From Lacrimispora amygdalina (GTDB taxonomy: Bacteria > Bacillota > Clostridia > Lachnospirales > Lachnospiraceae), in NCBI RefSeq assembly GCF_003432035.1, contig NZ_QOHO01000071.1:62001-126000 (forward strand): 64,000 nucleotides of DNA. Reading direction: 5' to 3'. The translations under genes and the position numbers were made by a program. Shown piece by piece: positions 1 through 6,620 of the stretch (position 1 is its first letter; every line of letters begins with the position of its first letter). A model generated the notes under the pieces. That model ran no database searches. It was not told where the DNA came from and worked only from the letters and a program-made list of their open reading frames with translations.

Positions 1-772
1 GAGCTCCCATTTCATACCGGCTGATATCCAGCCAGGATATAAATCTCTGCCATGCCTTTACAATATCACCGACTGTGGTTTCTGTCACAGCATAAAGACC
101 GCCTTCAAAATGCTTCTTTACTACCCCCTCTCCCATGACTTCAAAATCATCAGGAATTGTTACAACAACTTCATATCCATAAGTACCATCCTCTTTTCCT
201 GAGTTTGGAATGTCATATCCATACACACGGTAATCCGGCATAATGTCTCCGATATTGTTTCTATCAAACCATTCCTTCAGTCCCATAAATGCATCATTTT
301 CCGGCGTTTTACTGTCTGCCCGAAACGCAGCTCCATAAAAGGAACCGGTTTCCTTCAGCACTTTTATATCAGGATATTTCTCTGACAGTTCCAGGTCCTG
401 CTCCTCAAAATATTTATCCATAATATCAACCCTCTCAAAAATGTATTGTCTTTCCTGCTTTCTGAAAATACTCGGAAGAAATCCTGTTGCTTTTTTGAAT
501 GCACGCGAGAAGGAATCGGCACTGGTAAAACCATATTTCACAGCTGTATCAAGGATGCTGCAGTCATTGGATAACAGATCCTGTGCCGCCAGGTGAATCC
601 GCCTTAATCGGATGTATTCTTTTACATTACAACCGACAATAGCGAAAAACAGCCTGTAATAATTTGATAATGACATAAATGCACGATCAGCAGCTTTATT
701 TAAATCAATTTCTTCATATATCATTGTTTCAATATAATTAATGGATTCTTGCATACATTCATAATAATTCAT
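1..772 (-). CDS. AraC family regulator with GyrI-like effector domain (partial, 3' end cut by window edge)
   Basis: Reading the complement from an ATG at 770-772 gives an open frame that runs off the left edge (about 257 codons visible). Residues around 10-110 form an AraC-type double helix-turn-helix, with the second helix region reading YGFTSADSFSRAFKK. From about residue 150 on (SFYGAAFRADSK, VYGYDIPNSGKEDGTYGYEV) it resembles the GyrI/SOUL-like small-molecule-binding domain, as in Rob/BmrR-type multidrug sensors. An AAAGGA ribosome binding site lies about 9 bases upstream. The architecture is the same as the gene at 29760-30728. It probably senses a drug-like ligand, but the target genes are not visible. 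Confidence 0.85.
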   Translation of the reverse strand, partial: MNYYECMQESINYIETMIYEEIDLNKAADRAFMSLSNYYRLFFAIVGCNVKEYIRLRRIHLAAQDLLSNDCSILDTAVKYGFTSADSFSRAFKKATGFLPSIFRKQERQYIFERVDIMDKYFEEQDLELSEKYPDIKVLKETGSFYGAAFRADSKTPENDAFMGLKEWFDRNNIGDIMPDYRVYGYDIPNSGKEDGTYGYEVVVTIPDDFEVMGEGVVKKHFEGGLYAVTETTVGDIVKAWQRFISWLDISRYEMGA

Positions 773-788
773 ACTTTCTCGTCCTTTC

Positions 789-810
789 GTCTTAAGACAA
801 TGACAGTATA
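789..810 (-). promoter_or_regulatory. Putative promoter -10 and palindrome upstream of the AraC/GyrI gene
   Basis: On the minus strand a TATACT hexamer (805-810) precedes a perfect 10-base palindrome GTCTTAAGAC (789-798), which would sit at the predicted transcription start, just before the ribosome binding site. No good -35 hexamer is seen. This may be an autoregulatory site, but the evidence is weak. Confidence 0.3.
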
Positions 811-864
811 TCATATCATTTTAAGAGAGGTCCGACTTTTTTTCCAATCATATTACATCACAGG

Positions 865-3432
865 TCATTCACTGAGTGTCACCGTCCCCGCCGATCCGTC
901 CACCGTTACCATTTGCCCGCTCCGGATAATCCGTGTGGCAGTGTGTGTCGCCATGACGGCGGGGATTCCATATTCCCGCGCGACAATGCTTGAATGGCTG
1001 AGAGGACCGCCAATGTCTGTTACAATGGCACTAGCTGAAGAAAATAATGGTGTCCATGCGGGAGTTGTGGTAACGGCAACCAACACACTTCCAGGCTCAA
1101 AGCTTTCAAAATCTGCCGGGCTGCCCAGCACACAGGCAGGCGCCGTCACAATACCGGCACTGGTTCCAATTCCCTTCAGCAAAATTTTTCCATCCTTGAG
1201 TTTCTGTGGTGCGTGTGATATGGTTTTTTCGTTTTTCTCCGGCAATTTGGAAGGCGGCACATAACCCCTGTACTTTTTGAGTTCCGCCTTTCGGGCAGGT
1301 ATTACTCCGCTCCTATCAGACAGAGGCATATTTTTATCCAGCTGAACTATGAGTGCTTCCAATTCCATTTTTGTGAGCCAGTAAATATCATCTGTTTGTG
1401 AAATAGCTCCCCCGTGTATAAAGCGTACTGAAAGTTCCTGAAACATACGGCGAATCAGCGGATGCCCCATTCCCATTAAATAAATAGCGTTTTCACGCAT
1501 GGGGGCAGTTTCCTGCGCCCAATGGAGCAGCTTGAAAAACAGCTTTTTACGGGAGCCATCTATCTGTTTTAATATCTCTTCTTCTGCCTGTTTCCTTTGC
1601 TTTACAAATGTGTCCTGGCGTAAAAAAGGACTTTCCCCCTTTTCTTCAACGAACGTTTTTATGGATTCCAGAGCAGGTGTAAGCGTTTCCTGCGGTGTGG
1701 GATACGCAAAATCAAATTCATAAGCGGTGCGGCCAAATTCTTTGAAATACAGATTGATTCGGTTTTTCCATTCTATCCATACTTCCTGAGAAACTCCGGC
1801 AGGCACAGCCGGGGACATGAAATCTTTCCCTATCTTCATTGCAGGATTGTTTTTCAGATAAAGGCTGAGAGGTTCATTTTTCTTTGCCCATTCCGATATC
1901 CCCCACAGATTCTTATCCGATTGCAGAGCAATGGTATCAAACCCTGACAGGAAAACGGCAGTATTTGTCATACCGGCGCGGCGGGCCGCTCCCTGAAATA
2001 ATTTTGTAAATAATGTTTCGCTGACAGAGGCAGCGGGCAGTGTAAGCTGAATCCTTGTGAAATAAATACAGGCGGCGTAAAATACGCACTGAATACCCTC
2101 CATCAACTGATGGGCGTTCAGCGTATGAAGAGGTTTTTCTTCCCATTCTTGAATCACAACCTGAAATTCATCCCGCGCCGCTTCCCAGCGTGCTACGCTG
2201 TTGGTGAGTGCCCTGCGCAGGGAGCGGGGAGAAAGGGATTTGACGGCAATTAAGAGCGGTTTTGATTTGGCGGAAAGATAGACATATCCATTAATGGTCG
2301 TGTATGCCCCTTTATCGGGCAGCAGCTTTTTTGCACTTTTATCAAACATATCTGCCCATAAAAGCGCCGATGCGCGGTTGACGATTTCAAGACCAAGCGT
2401 GGCGAATAAGGGCGTAACAGGATTTGGCAGGTGTTCCGCCAGGCTGCCCTTTGTGTAAATCACATCTTTTTCCGGAAGCGTCCATTCCGGCGGCAGGACC
2501 GTTATGGGGCGGGCCTGAACAATATACAATTTATCATTTTCCAGCGCCCACTCTACATCCATAGGCATTTGATAATACGTTTCAATTTTCTTTCCAAGCT
2601 GTGCCAGCCGCCTGATCTGGTCCCGGGTAAGAGCATGTTTCTTCCTTAACCGTTCAGGAGTCTGGATTTCTTCCGTTCCGTCTGAGGTGCGGACCGTCAT
2701 GATTTCTTTGTCTGCCGTATCATAGGATATAATTCGATCGGACTTCTTATCCATAACAATCGTATCGGGTGAAACGAAACTGGAAACCACTGCTTCACCA
2801 AGCCCCCAGGCAGCATTAATAATCAATTCGCTTTGTCTGCCATTGATGGGGTTTCTTGTAAACATCACACCGGACGCATCGGATAATGCAAGCTTTTGTA
2901 CTACAACAGCGAGCGCCACAAGCTCCTGCTTTATATCTTTCTTCAAGCGGTAAGCTATCGCCCGGGCCGTCCACAGAGAAGCCCAGCACCGCTTAACAGC
3001 ATCAAGAACTTCGCTTTCACCTTGTATGTTAAGATATGTATCCTGTTGTCCCGCAAAAGAAGCGTCAGGCAAGTCTTCGGCGGTCGCAGAAGAACGGACA
3101 GCCACCGCGATGCTCCCTAATCCGGCATAAGCGGTTTTAATTGCATCAGACACTGCCTGGGGCATAATTCCATTATGGAAAAGCATCCCAATATGGGCAG
3201 ATACATCTTCAAGCTGGCTGGTATTGTTAAAATCAATATCAGCCAGCAGCCTGTTAATATGAGGCTGAATATGATTCATTTCAACAAAATTCCGGTAGGA
3301 AACTGTGGTAACATGAAAGCCGTCGGGTACAGGAATTCCCGCTGTCAGGAGTTTTGATAAAGACATACCTTTTCCCCCAACTGCTTCAAGGGTTGCCTGT
3401 TTATGCGCCAGGGGCAGGATATAATCAATCAT
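865..3432 (-). CDS. PEP synthase / rifampicin phosphotransferase-like enzyme
   Basis: About 855 aa with the three-part layout of rifampicin phosphotransferase (Rph) and PEP synthase-like proteins. The N-terminal ATP-grasp nucleotide-binding half (about 1-315) has VGGKGMSLSKL, VRSSATAEDLPDASFAGQQDT and VEWAL. A helical substrate domain (about 320-750) follows. The C-terminal swivelling phosphohistidine domain has GGPLSHSSIVARE, with His at about residue 813. The length fits Rph (about 865 aa), and the histidine lacks the preceding Cys of classical PEP synthase. Two ATGs lie 6 bases apart. The upstream one forms an ATGA overlap with the tetR stop but touches the GGAGGTGA site; the second (3430-3432) has correct spacing and was chosen. 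It is co-transcribed with and translationally coupled to tetR. The substrate (rifamycin, another drug, or pyruvate) is not provable here. Confidence 0.85.
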   Translation of the reverse strand: MIDYILPLAHKQATLEAVGGKGMSLSKLLTAGIPVPDGFHVTTVSYRNFVEMNHIQPHINRLLADIDFNNTSQLEDVSAHIGMLFHNGIMPQAVSDAIKTAYAGLGSIAVAVRSSATAEDLPDASFAGQQDTYLNIQGESEVLDAVKRCWASLWTARAIAYRLKKDIKQELVALAVVVQKLALSDASGVMFTRNPINGRQSELIINAAWGLGEAVVSSFVSPDTIVMDKKSDRIISYDTADKEIMTVRTSDGTEEIQTPERLRKKHALTRDQIRRLAQLGKKIETYYQMPMDVEWALENDKLYIVQARPITVLPPEWTLPEKDVIYTKGSLAEHLPNPVTPLFATLGLEIVNRASALLWADMFDKSAKKLLPDKGAYTTINGYVYLSAKSKPLLIAVKSLSPRSLRRALTNSVARWEAARDEFQVVIQEWEEKPLHTLNAHQLMEGIQCVFYAACIYFTRIQLTLPAASVSETLFTKLFQGAARRAGMTNTAVFLSGFDTIALQSDKNLWGISEWAKKNEPLSLYLKNNPAMKIGKDFMSPAVPAGVSQEVWIEWKNRINLYFKEFGRTAYEFDFAYPTPQETLTPALESIKTFVEEKGESPFLRQDTFVKQRKQAEEEILKQIDGSRKKLFFKLLHWAQETAPMRENAIYLMGMGHPLIRRMFQELSVRFIHGGAISQTDDIYWLTKMELEALIVQLDKNMPLSDRSGVIPARKAELKKYRGYVPPSKLPEKNEKTISHAPQKLKDGKILLKGIGTSAGIVTAPACVLGSPADFESFEPGSVLVAVTTTPAWTPLFSSASAIVTDIGGPLSHSSIVAREYGIPAVMATHTATRIIRSGQMVTVDGSAGTVTLSE

Positions 3433-3434
3433 AA

Positions 3435-4037
3435 TCATTCACCTCCATTCATGATTCCGTGCAGAAATATATTCATTGTTTCATCAAGCATTGTTTCCGG
3501 ACTGGCTGACGGCCGGGATGTGTAGACGATTGCCATAACGGAATTAATCAGTAAACGTGTTAAAAGACCGGCATCCGTTTTGCGAAAAATGCCTGCGCTC
3601 ACTCCGTTTTCAATCACAGATTTTATAATATCCTGATATTTGTAACGCATAGCTTTCAACCGCTTTCGATATTCCTCTTCCAAGTGGTCAGATTCTGTAT
3701 TCAGCCACATCAGAACAGTCCTATACTGCTTTGGTACTTGAAGATGCTTTCTCATGATTTTTCTGAGGCACTGCTCCGGCGAGGATTCATCAGCAATAAT
3801 TCTTTGAAACTTTTGAATGGTTTCTTCTATTATTTTCTCAACGGCGTATACAATGATCTCGTCTTTTGTTTTAAAAAAATCATAGAGACTGGACTTTCCC
3901 ATATTTGCTAAAACTGCAATTTCCCGCATTGATGTTTTCTGGAATCCATTTTCAGCTACGAGGCGCAAAGTAACACCGATAATTTCTTCCCGGCGTGCTT
4001 CCTGCTGTTCGGGTGTAAGCATAATTCCTTTTGGCAT
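3435..4037 (-). CDS. TetR family transcriptional repressor
   Basis: 200 aa. The N-terminal TetR helix-turn-helix spans about residues 12-60 (EIIGVTLRLVAENGFQKTSM, then MGKSSLYDFFKTKDEI). The C-terminal ligand/dimer domain is about 80-195 and includes a typical MWLNTESDHLEEEYRKRL stretch. Start ATG at 4035-4037, with GGAGGT 8 bases upstream. It is the first gene of a two-gene operon with the Rph/PEP synthase-like enzyme. Two matching palindromes in its own promoter imply autorepression and control of the downstream enzyme by an unknown inducer. Confidence 0.92.
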   Translation of the reverse strand: MPKGIMLTPEQQEARREEIIGVTLRLVAENGFQKTSMREIAVLANMGKSSLYDFFKTKDEIIVYAVEKIIEETIQKFQRIIADESSPEQCLRKIMRKHLQVPKQYRTVLMWLNTESDHLEEEYRKRLKAMRYKYQDIIKSVIENGVSAGIFRKTDAGLLTRLLINSVMAIVYTSRPSASPETMLDETMNIFLHGIMNGGE

Positions 4038-4055
4038 GTGACAATACCTCCATAT

Positions 4056-4114
4056 AGCGACCGTCGGTCGTTTCTTATGGTTTTATTATATAACGACTAA
4101 CGGTCGCTTGTAAA
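4056..4114 (-). promoter_or_regulatory. Promoter with two TetR operators for the tetR-rph-like operon
   Basis: Minus-strand promoter: -35 TTTACA (4109-4114), 18-base spacer, -10 TATAAT (4085-4090). Two copies of one palindromic site flank the -10: AGCGACCGTCGGTCGTT (4056-4072) and, in the other orientation, AGCGACCGTTAGTCGTT (4092-4108). They agree at 15 of 17 positions. One fills the spacer and the other lies over the start region, an ideal repression geometry. Confidence 0.85.
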
Positions 4115-4137
4115 GAATTATTTAGCTTTCGTTAATA

Positions 4138-5025
4138 TTAAGAAACTGCATCGTTCTCACTGTAGACTTTGAGGGCTTCCCCTATAAATTTTGTTGCACC
4201 CTTGCCGTACTTTATATCATGAACTTTTGTGAACGCGGAGTTTGTTAAATATAAGTCTGCCATCAGTCCCCAGTAGTTTTCTCCCATGTCCATTCCGACA
4301 ATTTCATTTTGCTCCCTGACCATATCATCCATTTCTTTCACGATTTTCTGGATATCAGGCGAAGAAGGATTTTTACTTAAATCTGATGTGAAACGTTCCA
4401 TTAATTCAGCCATTTGAGCCATATAAACATCTATATTGTTTTTTAAAGTCTGAAATCCTTCTACCACGTCCGGCAGGTGATCCAGGTTATTTTTAATGGC
4501 TTCTGTGTATTTTTCAATACTTCCAAACTGCTTAATTGCCATTTTAGCGCTCTCAAGCTCTTTGGATTTCATTGTTTCAATGATTTTATTGAATTTCTCC
4601 ACGCTGCCATAATATTTGACCACTTCATTCTCATGTTCCTGCTTAAATGTTTCCAGCATATTAAAATATTCACTCATATCAAATTCTTTAAAACTCATTG
4701 TATCATCACCTTTCAATTTTTTCTCAATAAGCTCTATCAGTTCGTTCAGTCTGTCTCTTTTCAGCGTCAGCAGACCTTTTTGCTTACGGAGAGCCTGTCT
4801 CTTGTCATAATGTGAACTTTCCAAAATTTCTTTCATCTCTTTCAACGGAATATCCAACTCTTTGAAAAAAAGTATCTGCTGCAGAATATCAAGAGAATCA
4901 TCACCGTATAGCCGATACCCTGCATCTGTTGTTTTACTGGGTTTCAGCAAACCGATCTTGTCGTAATAATGCAGCATCCGGATACTGATACCCGTTAGAT
5001 CCGAGACCTGTTTAATTGTTTTCAT
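4138..5025 (-). CDS. MerR family regulator with TipAS-type antibiotic-binding domain
   Basis: 295 aa. Residues 1-70 are a MerR winged helix (IKQVSDLTGISIRMLHYYDK, GLLKPSKTTDAGYRLY). A coiled linker spans about 75-105. Residues about 110-295 form a TipAS domain (EYFNMLETFKQEHENEVVKYYG, then NYWGLMADLYLTNSAFTKVHD). TipA proteins bind thiopeptide-like or other drugs through TipAS and activate their own promoter. An internal ATG (codon 110, 4696-4698) is preceded by AAAGGTGA at about 7 bases, so a separate TipAS-only product is possible, as known for Streptomyces TipA. The gene has its own MerR-type promoter and no co-operonic partner. Confidence 0.9.
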   Translation of the reverse strand: MKTIKQVSDLTGISIRMLHYYDKIGLLKPSKTTDAGYRLYGDDSLDILQQILFFKELDIPLKEMKEILESSHYDKRQALRKQKGLLTLKRDRLNELIELIEKKLKGDDTMSFKEFDMSEYFNMLETFKQEHENEVVKYYGSVEKFNKIIETMKSKELESAKMAIKQFGSIEKYTEAIKNNLDHLPDVVEGFQTLKNNIDVYMAQMAELMERFTSDLSKNPSSPDIQKIVKEMDDMVREQNEIVGMDMGENYWGLMADLYLTNSAFTKVHDIKYGKGATKFIGEALKVYSENDAVS

Positions 5026-5057
5026 ACCAAATCTTCACCTCCTGTACGTCTGATTCC

Positions 5058-5088
5058 ATATTACACTATGACATGATGTCAGGGTCAA
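5058..5088 (-). promoter_or_regulatory. MerR-type promoter with 19-base spacer and central palindrome
   Basis: On the minus strand, -35 TTGACC (5083-5088) and -10 TAATAT (5058-5063) are separated by 19 bases, the over-long spacer typical of MerR-activated promoters. The spacer carries the perfect palindrome TGACATCATGTCA (5069-5081). This predicts autoactivation of the TipA-like gene. Confidence 0.85.
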
Positions 5089-5135
5089 TATATTTTTGCA
5101 AAGTTTTGTAAAAGCAGGCTTTATAGTTGAGGCAG

Positions 5136-5176
5136 CAAAAAGGCCTTAACAGGGAATGGTTTCCAGTTAAGACCTT
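5136..5176 (-). terminator. Intrinsic terminator downstream of the MBL-fold gene
   Basis: Arms AAGGTCTTAAC and GTTAAGGCCTT (5166-5176 and 5140-5150; 11 pairs with one wobble) are followed on the minus strand by a T5 tract. Confidence 0.65.
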
Positions 5177-5216
5177 CATTTTCCACATGATATTTATGAT
5201 GTTCTTCAAAACAAAT

Positions 5217-5297
5217 TTAATGTTTCATATCTTCTTTCTGGTTATGCTTGTGAACCAGCCGTTCCACTTGTTCTGATATCATTTCATAATCACGCAT
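5217..5297 (-). CDS. Possible 26-aa small ORF after the MBL-fold gene
   Basis: An ATG at 5295-5297, one base after the stop of the metallo-hydrolase gene, opens 26 codons rich in Glu/His/Lys (MRDYEMISEQVERLVHKHNQ...), ending just before the terminator. There is no convincing ribosome binding site, so it would depend on coupling. I do not recognise it. Confidence 0.2.
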   Translation of the reverse strand: MRDYEMISEQVERLVHKHNQKEDMKH

Positions 5298-5298
5298 A

Positions 5299-5934
5299 TT
5301 ATTTTACCCATATACGGTTTTCAACCGCATTCCCATGTCCGAAATAAATAATTAATCTGCCCATATCAGAAATTCTTTTTGCACTCTTTTGCATTTGTTC
5401 CCGATTTTCATACAATAACGATACACCAGGAGCGAAAAAATTCATTAATGCATCTCCTGCCAGTAAATATTGGTCTCCCAGCTTAATTCCAATGGATCCC
5501 TGAGTATGACCAGGCAGTTCAATCACCTCTCCATCAATTCCATAGTTCAGGAGTTTGTCACCCTCCTTTAAAATAACGTCTGGCACAAACGTCTGTATTT
5601 TTGCGTATTTTGCACTCATAACTGAGAAAAATTTTATTATATTGCCAGGAAATCCATTTGATTTCATCTCACGGCACAGATTATTATGTATCAAAACAAT
5701 ATCCTTTTCATGCATGGCAATAGGAACCTGCATTTTATTTGCAAGATATGCTGCATTTTGAATATGATCGATATGACCATGAGTAAGTACTATAAGTTTT
5801 ACGTTTTTTCCTTTGCATACATCTAATATTTTCCGCTCATTTCCTTTTAAACCTGTATCTACAAGGATTGACGAATCCGCTTCGGAAACAAGATAACAAT
5901 TAGAGCCAGCTTTAATTTGTACAATATGATACAT
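5299..5934 (-). CDS. Metallo-beta-lactamase-fold hydrolase
   Basis: 211 aa. It shows the MBL signature THGHIDH at about residue 51 (HxHxDH zinc ligands), the further ligand His in LPGHTQGSIG, the Asp in LAGDAL and a C-terminal FGHG. This is a general thioesterase/glyoxalase II-like scaffold acting on hydrolysable small molecules in the cytosol. No signal peptide is seen. AAAGGGG lies 6 bases before the ATG. It is transcribed alone, with a terminator 120 bases downstream, and its substrate cannot be told from the sequence. Confidence 0.88.
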   Translation of the reverse strand: MYHIVQIKAGSNCYLVSEADSSILVDTGLKGNERKILDVCKGKNVKLIVLTHGHIDHIQNAAYLANKMQVPIAMHEKDIVLIHNNLCREMKSNGFPGNIIKFFSVMSAKYAKIQTFVPDVILKEGDKLLNYGIDGEVIELPGHTQGSIGIKLGDQYLLAGDALMNFFAPGVSLLYENREQMQKSAKRISDMGRLIIYFGHGNAVENRIWVK

Positions 5935-6258
5935 TTTTTTGCCCCTTTCTATTTAGCTTTTAAATATTTAAGTATAGAAACTATATATCAACTATTTTAT
6001 CATCATCGGATTGATTGATCAATTATAGCAATATGTGCTATTATATTTTAACAATAAATATAAATGCACCAATGTAGGAGGCCAAAATAGAATATCAATG
6101 CCAGCGCATGCAAATTACATTATCAATGTTCATTATAAGAGAAATCCAGATAAAATAAAAAACAGACTTTTTCTATATGAATTACCATGTCAGGTACAAT
6201 CTCATAATAAAAAACGTCTGTTTTTTTTACTTGTGAATTCAATTGGCAGGAGAAATCT
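5935..6258. other. AT-rich intergenic region without a supported gene
   Basis: It holds the upstream region of the MBL-fold gene, a perfect palindrome ATTGATCAAT (6014-6023), and the hairpin at 6157-6226. No ORF with a ribosome binding site was found. Confidence 0.6.
6157..6226. terminator. Long-loop hairpin with T-runs on both strands, 3' of hypA
   Basis: Arms AAAAAACAGAC (6157-6167) and GTCTGTTTTTT (6216-6226) enclose a 48-base AT-rich loop. Either strand ends in a T tract. It probably terminates the minus-strand hyp operon. Confidence 0.5.
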
Positions 6259-6600
6259 TTAGCAGCACACGATTTCCTTAATTATCATGTCATCACCTTC
6301 TAAAATTTCCATTTCCCTGCTTTTGCAGTCAGGACAGCATAAATCACTGTAAACGGCATTAAATACCCTGCCGCACCCTTTGCATTTAACAATACCCGGA
6401 ATGACGATAAGCTCCAGCTGCGTTTTTTCCATAAAGGTCTTATAGGAGGCGGCCGGCCAGCTCTGCTCCAAATATCTGGGAACAATACCGGAAAGCTCTC
6501 CAACCTCGATGACAAGTTTGCTGACTTCTGTTATGTTCTGCTCTTTTACAATACGCTCAATGGTATGGACCATAGAGTTTAGTACACCAAGTTCATGCAT
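6259..6600 (-). CDS. hypA: Hydrogenase/urease-type nickel chaperone HypA
   Basis: 113 aa, the full usual HypA length. It begins with the nickel-binding MHE motif (His2) and ends with the structural zinc site CKGC (about 74-77) and CPDC (about 91-94). HypA hands Ni(II) to a metalloenzyme precursor together with the GTPase HypB. Ribosome binding site AGGAGAGG, 5 bases upstream. It is the last gene of the hypB-oxidoreductase-hypA operon. No hypCDEF or NiFe hydrogenase subunits are in the window, so its client may be another nickel enzyme. Confidence 0.95.
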   Translation of the reverse strand: MHELGVLNSMVHTIERIVKEQNITEVSKLVIEVGELSGIVPRYLEQSWPAASYKTFMEKTQLELIVIPGIVKCKGCGRVFNAVYSDLCCPDCKSREMEILEGDDMIIKEIVCC

Positions 6601-6620
6601 TGCTGCCTCTCCTCTTCTCT

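Noticed and set aside
749..1264. 171-codon plus-strand frame
   Set aside because: It overlaps the C-terminus of the Rph-like gene in antisense; no recognisable domain.
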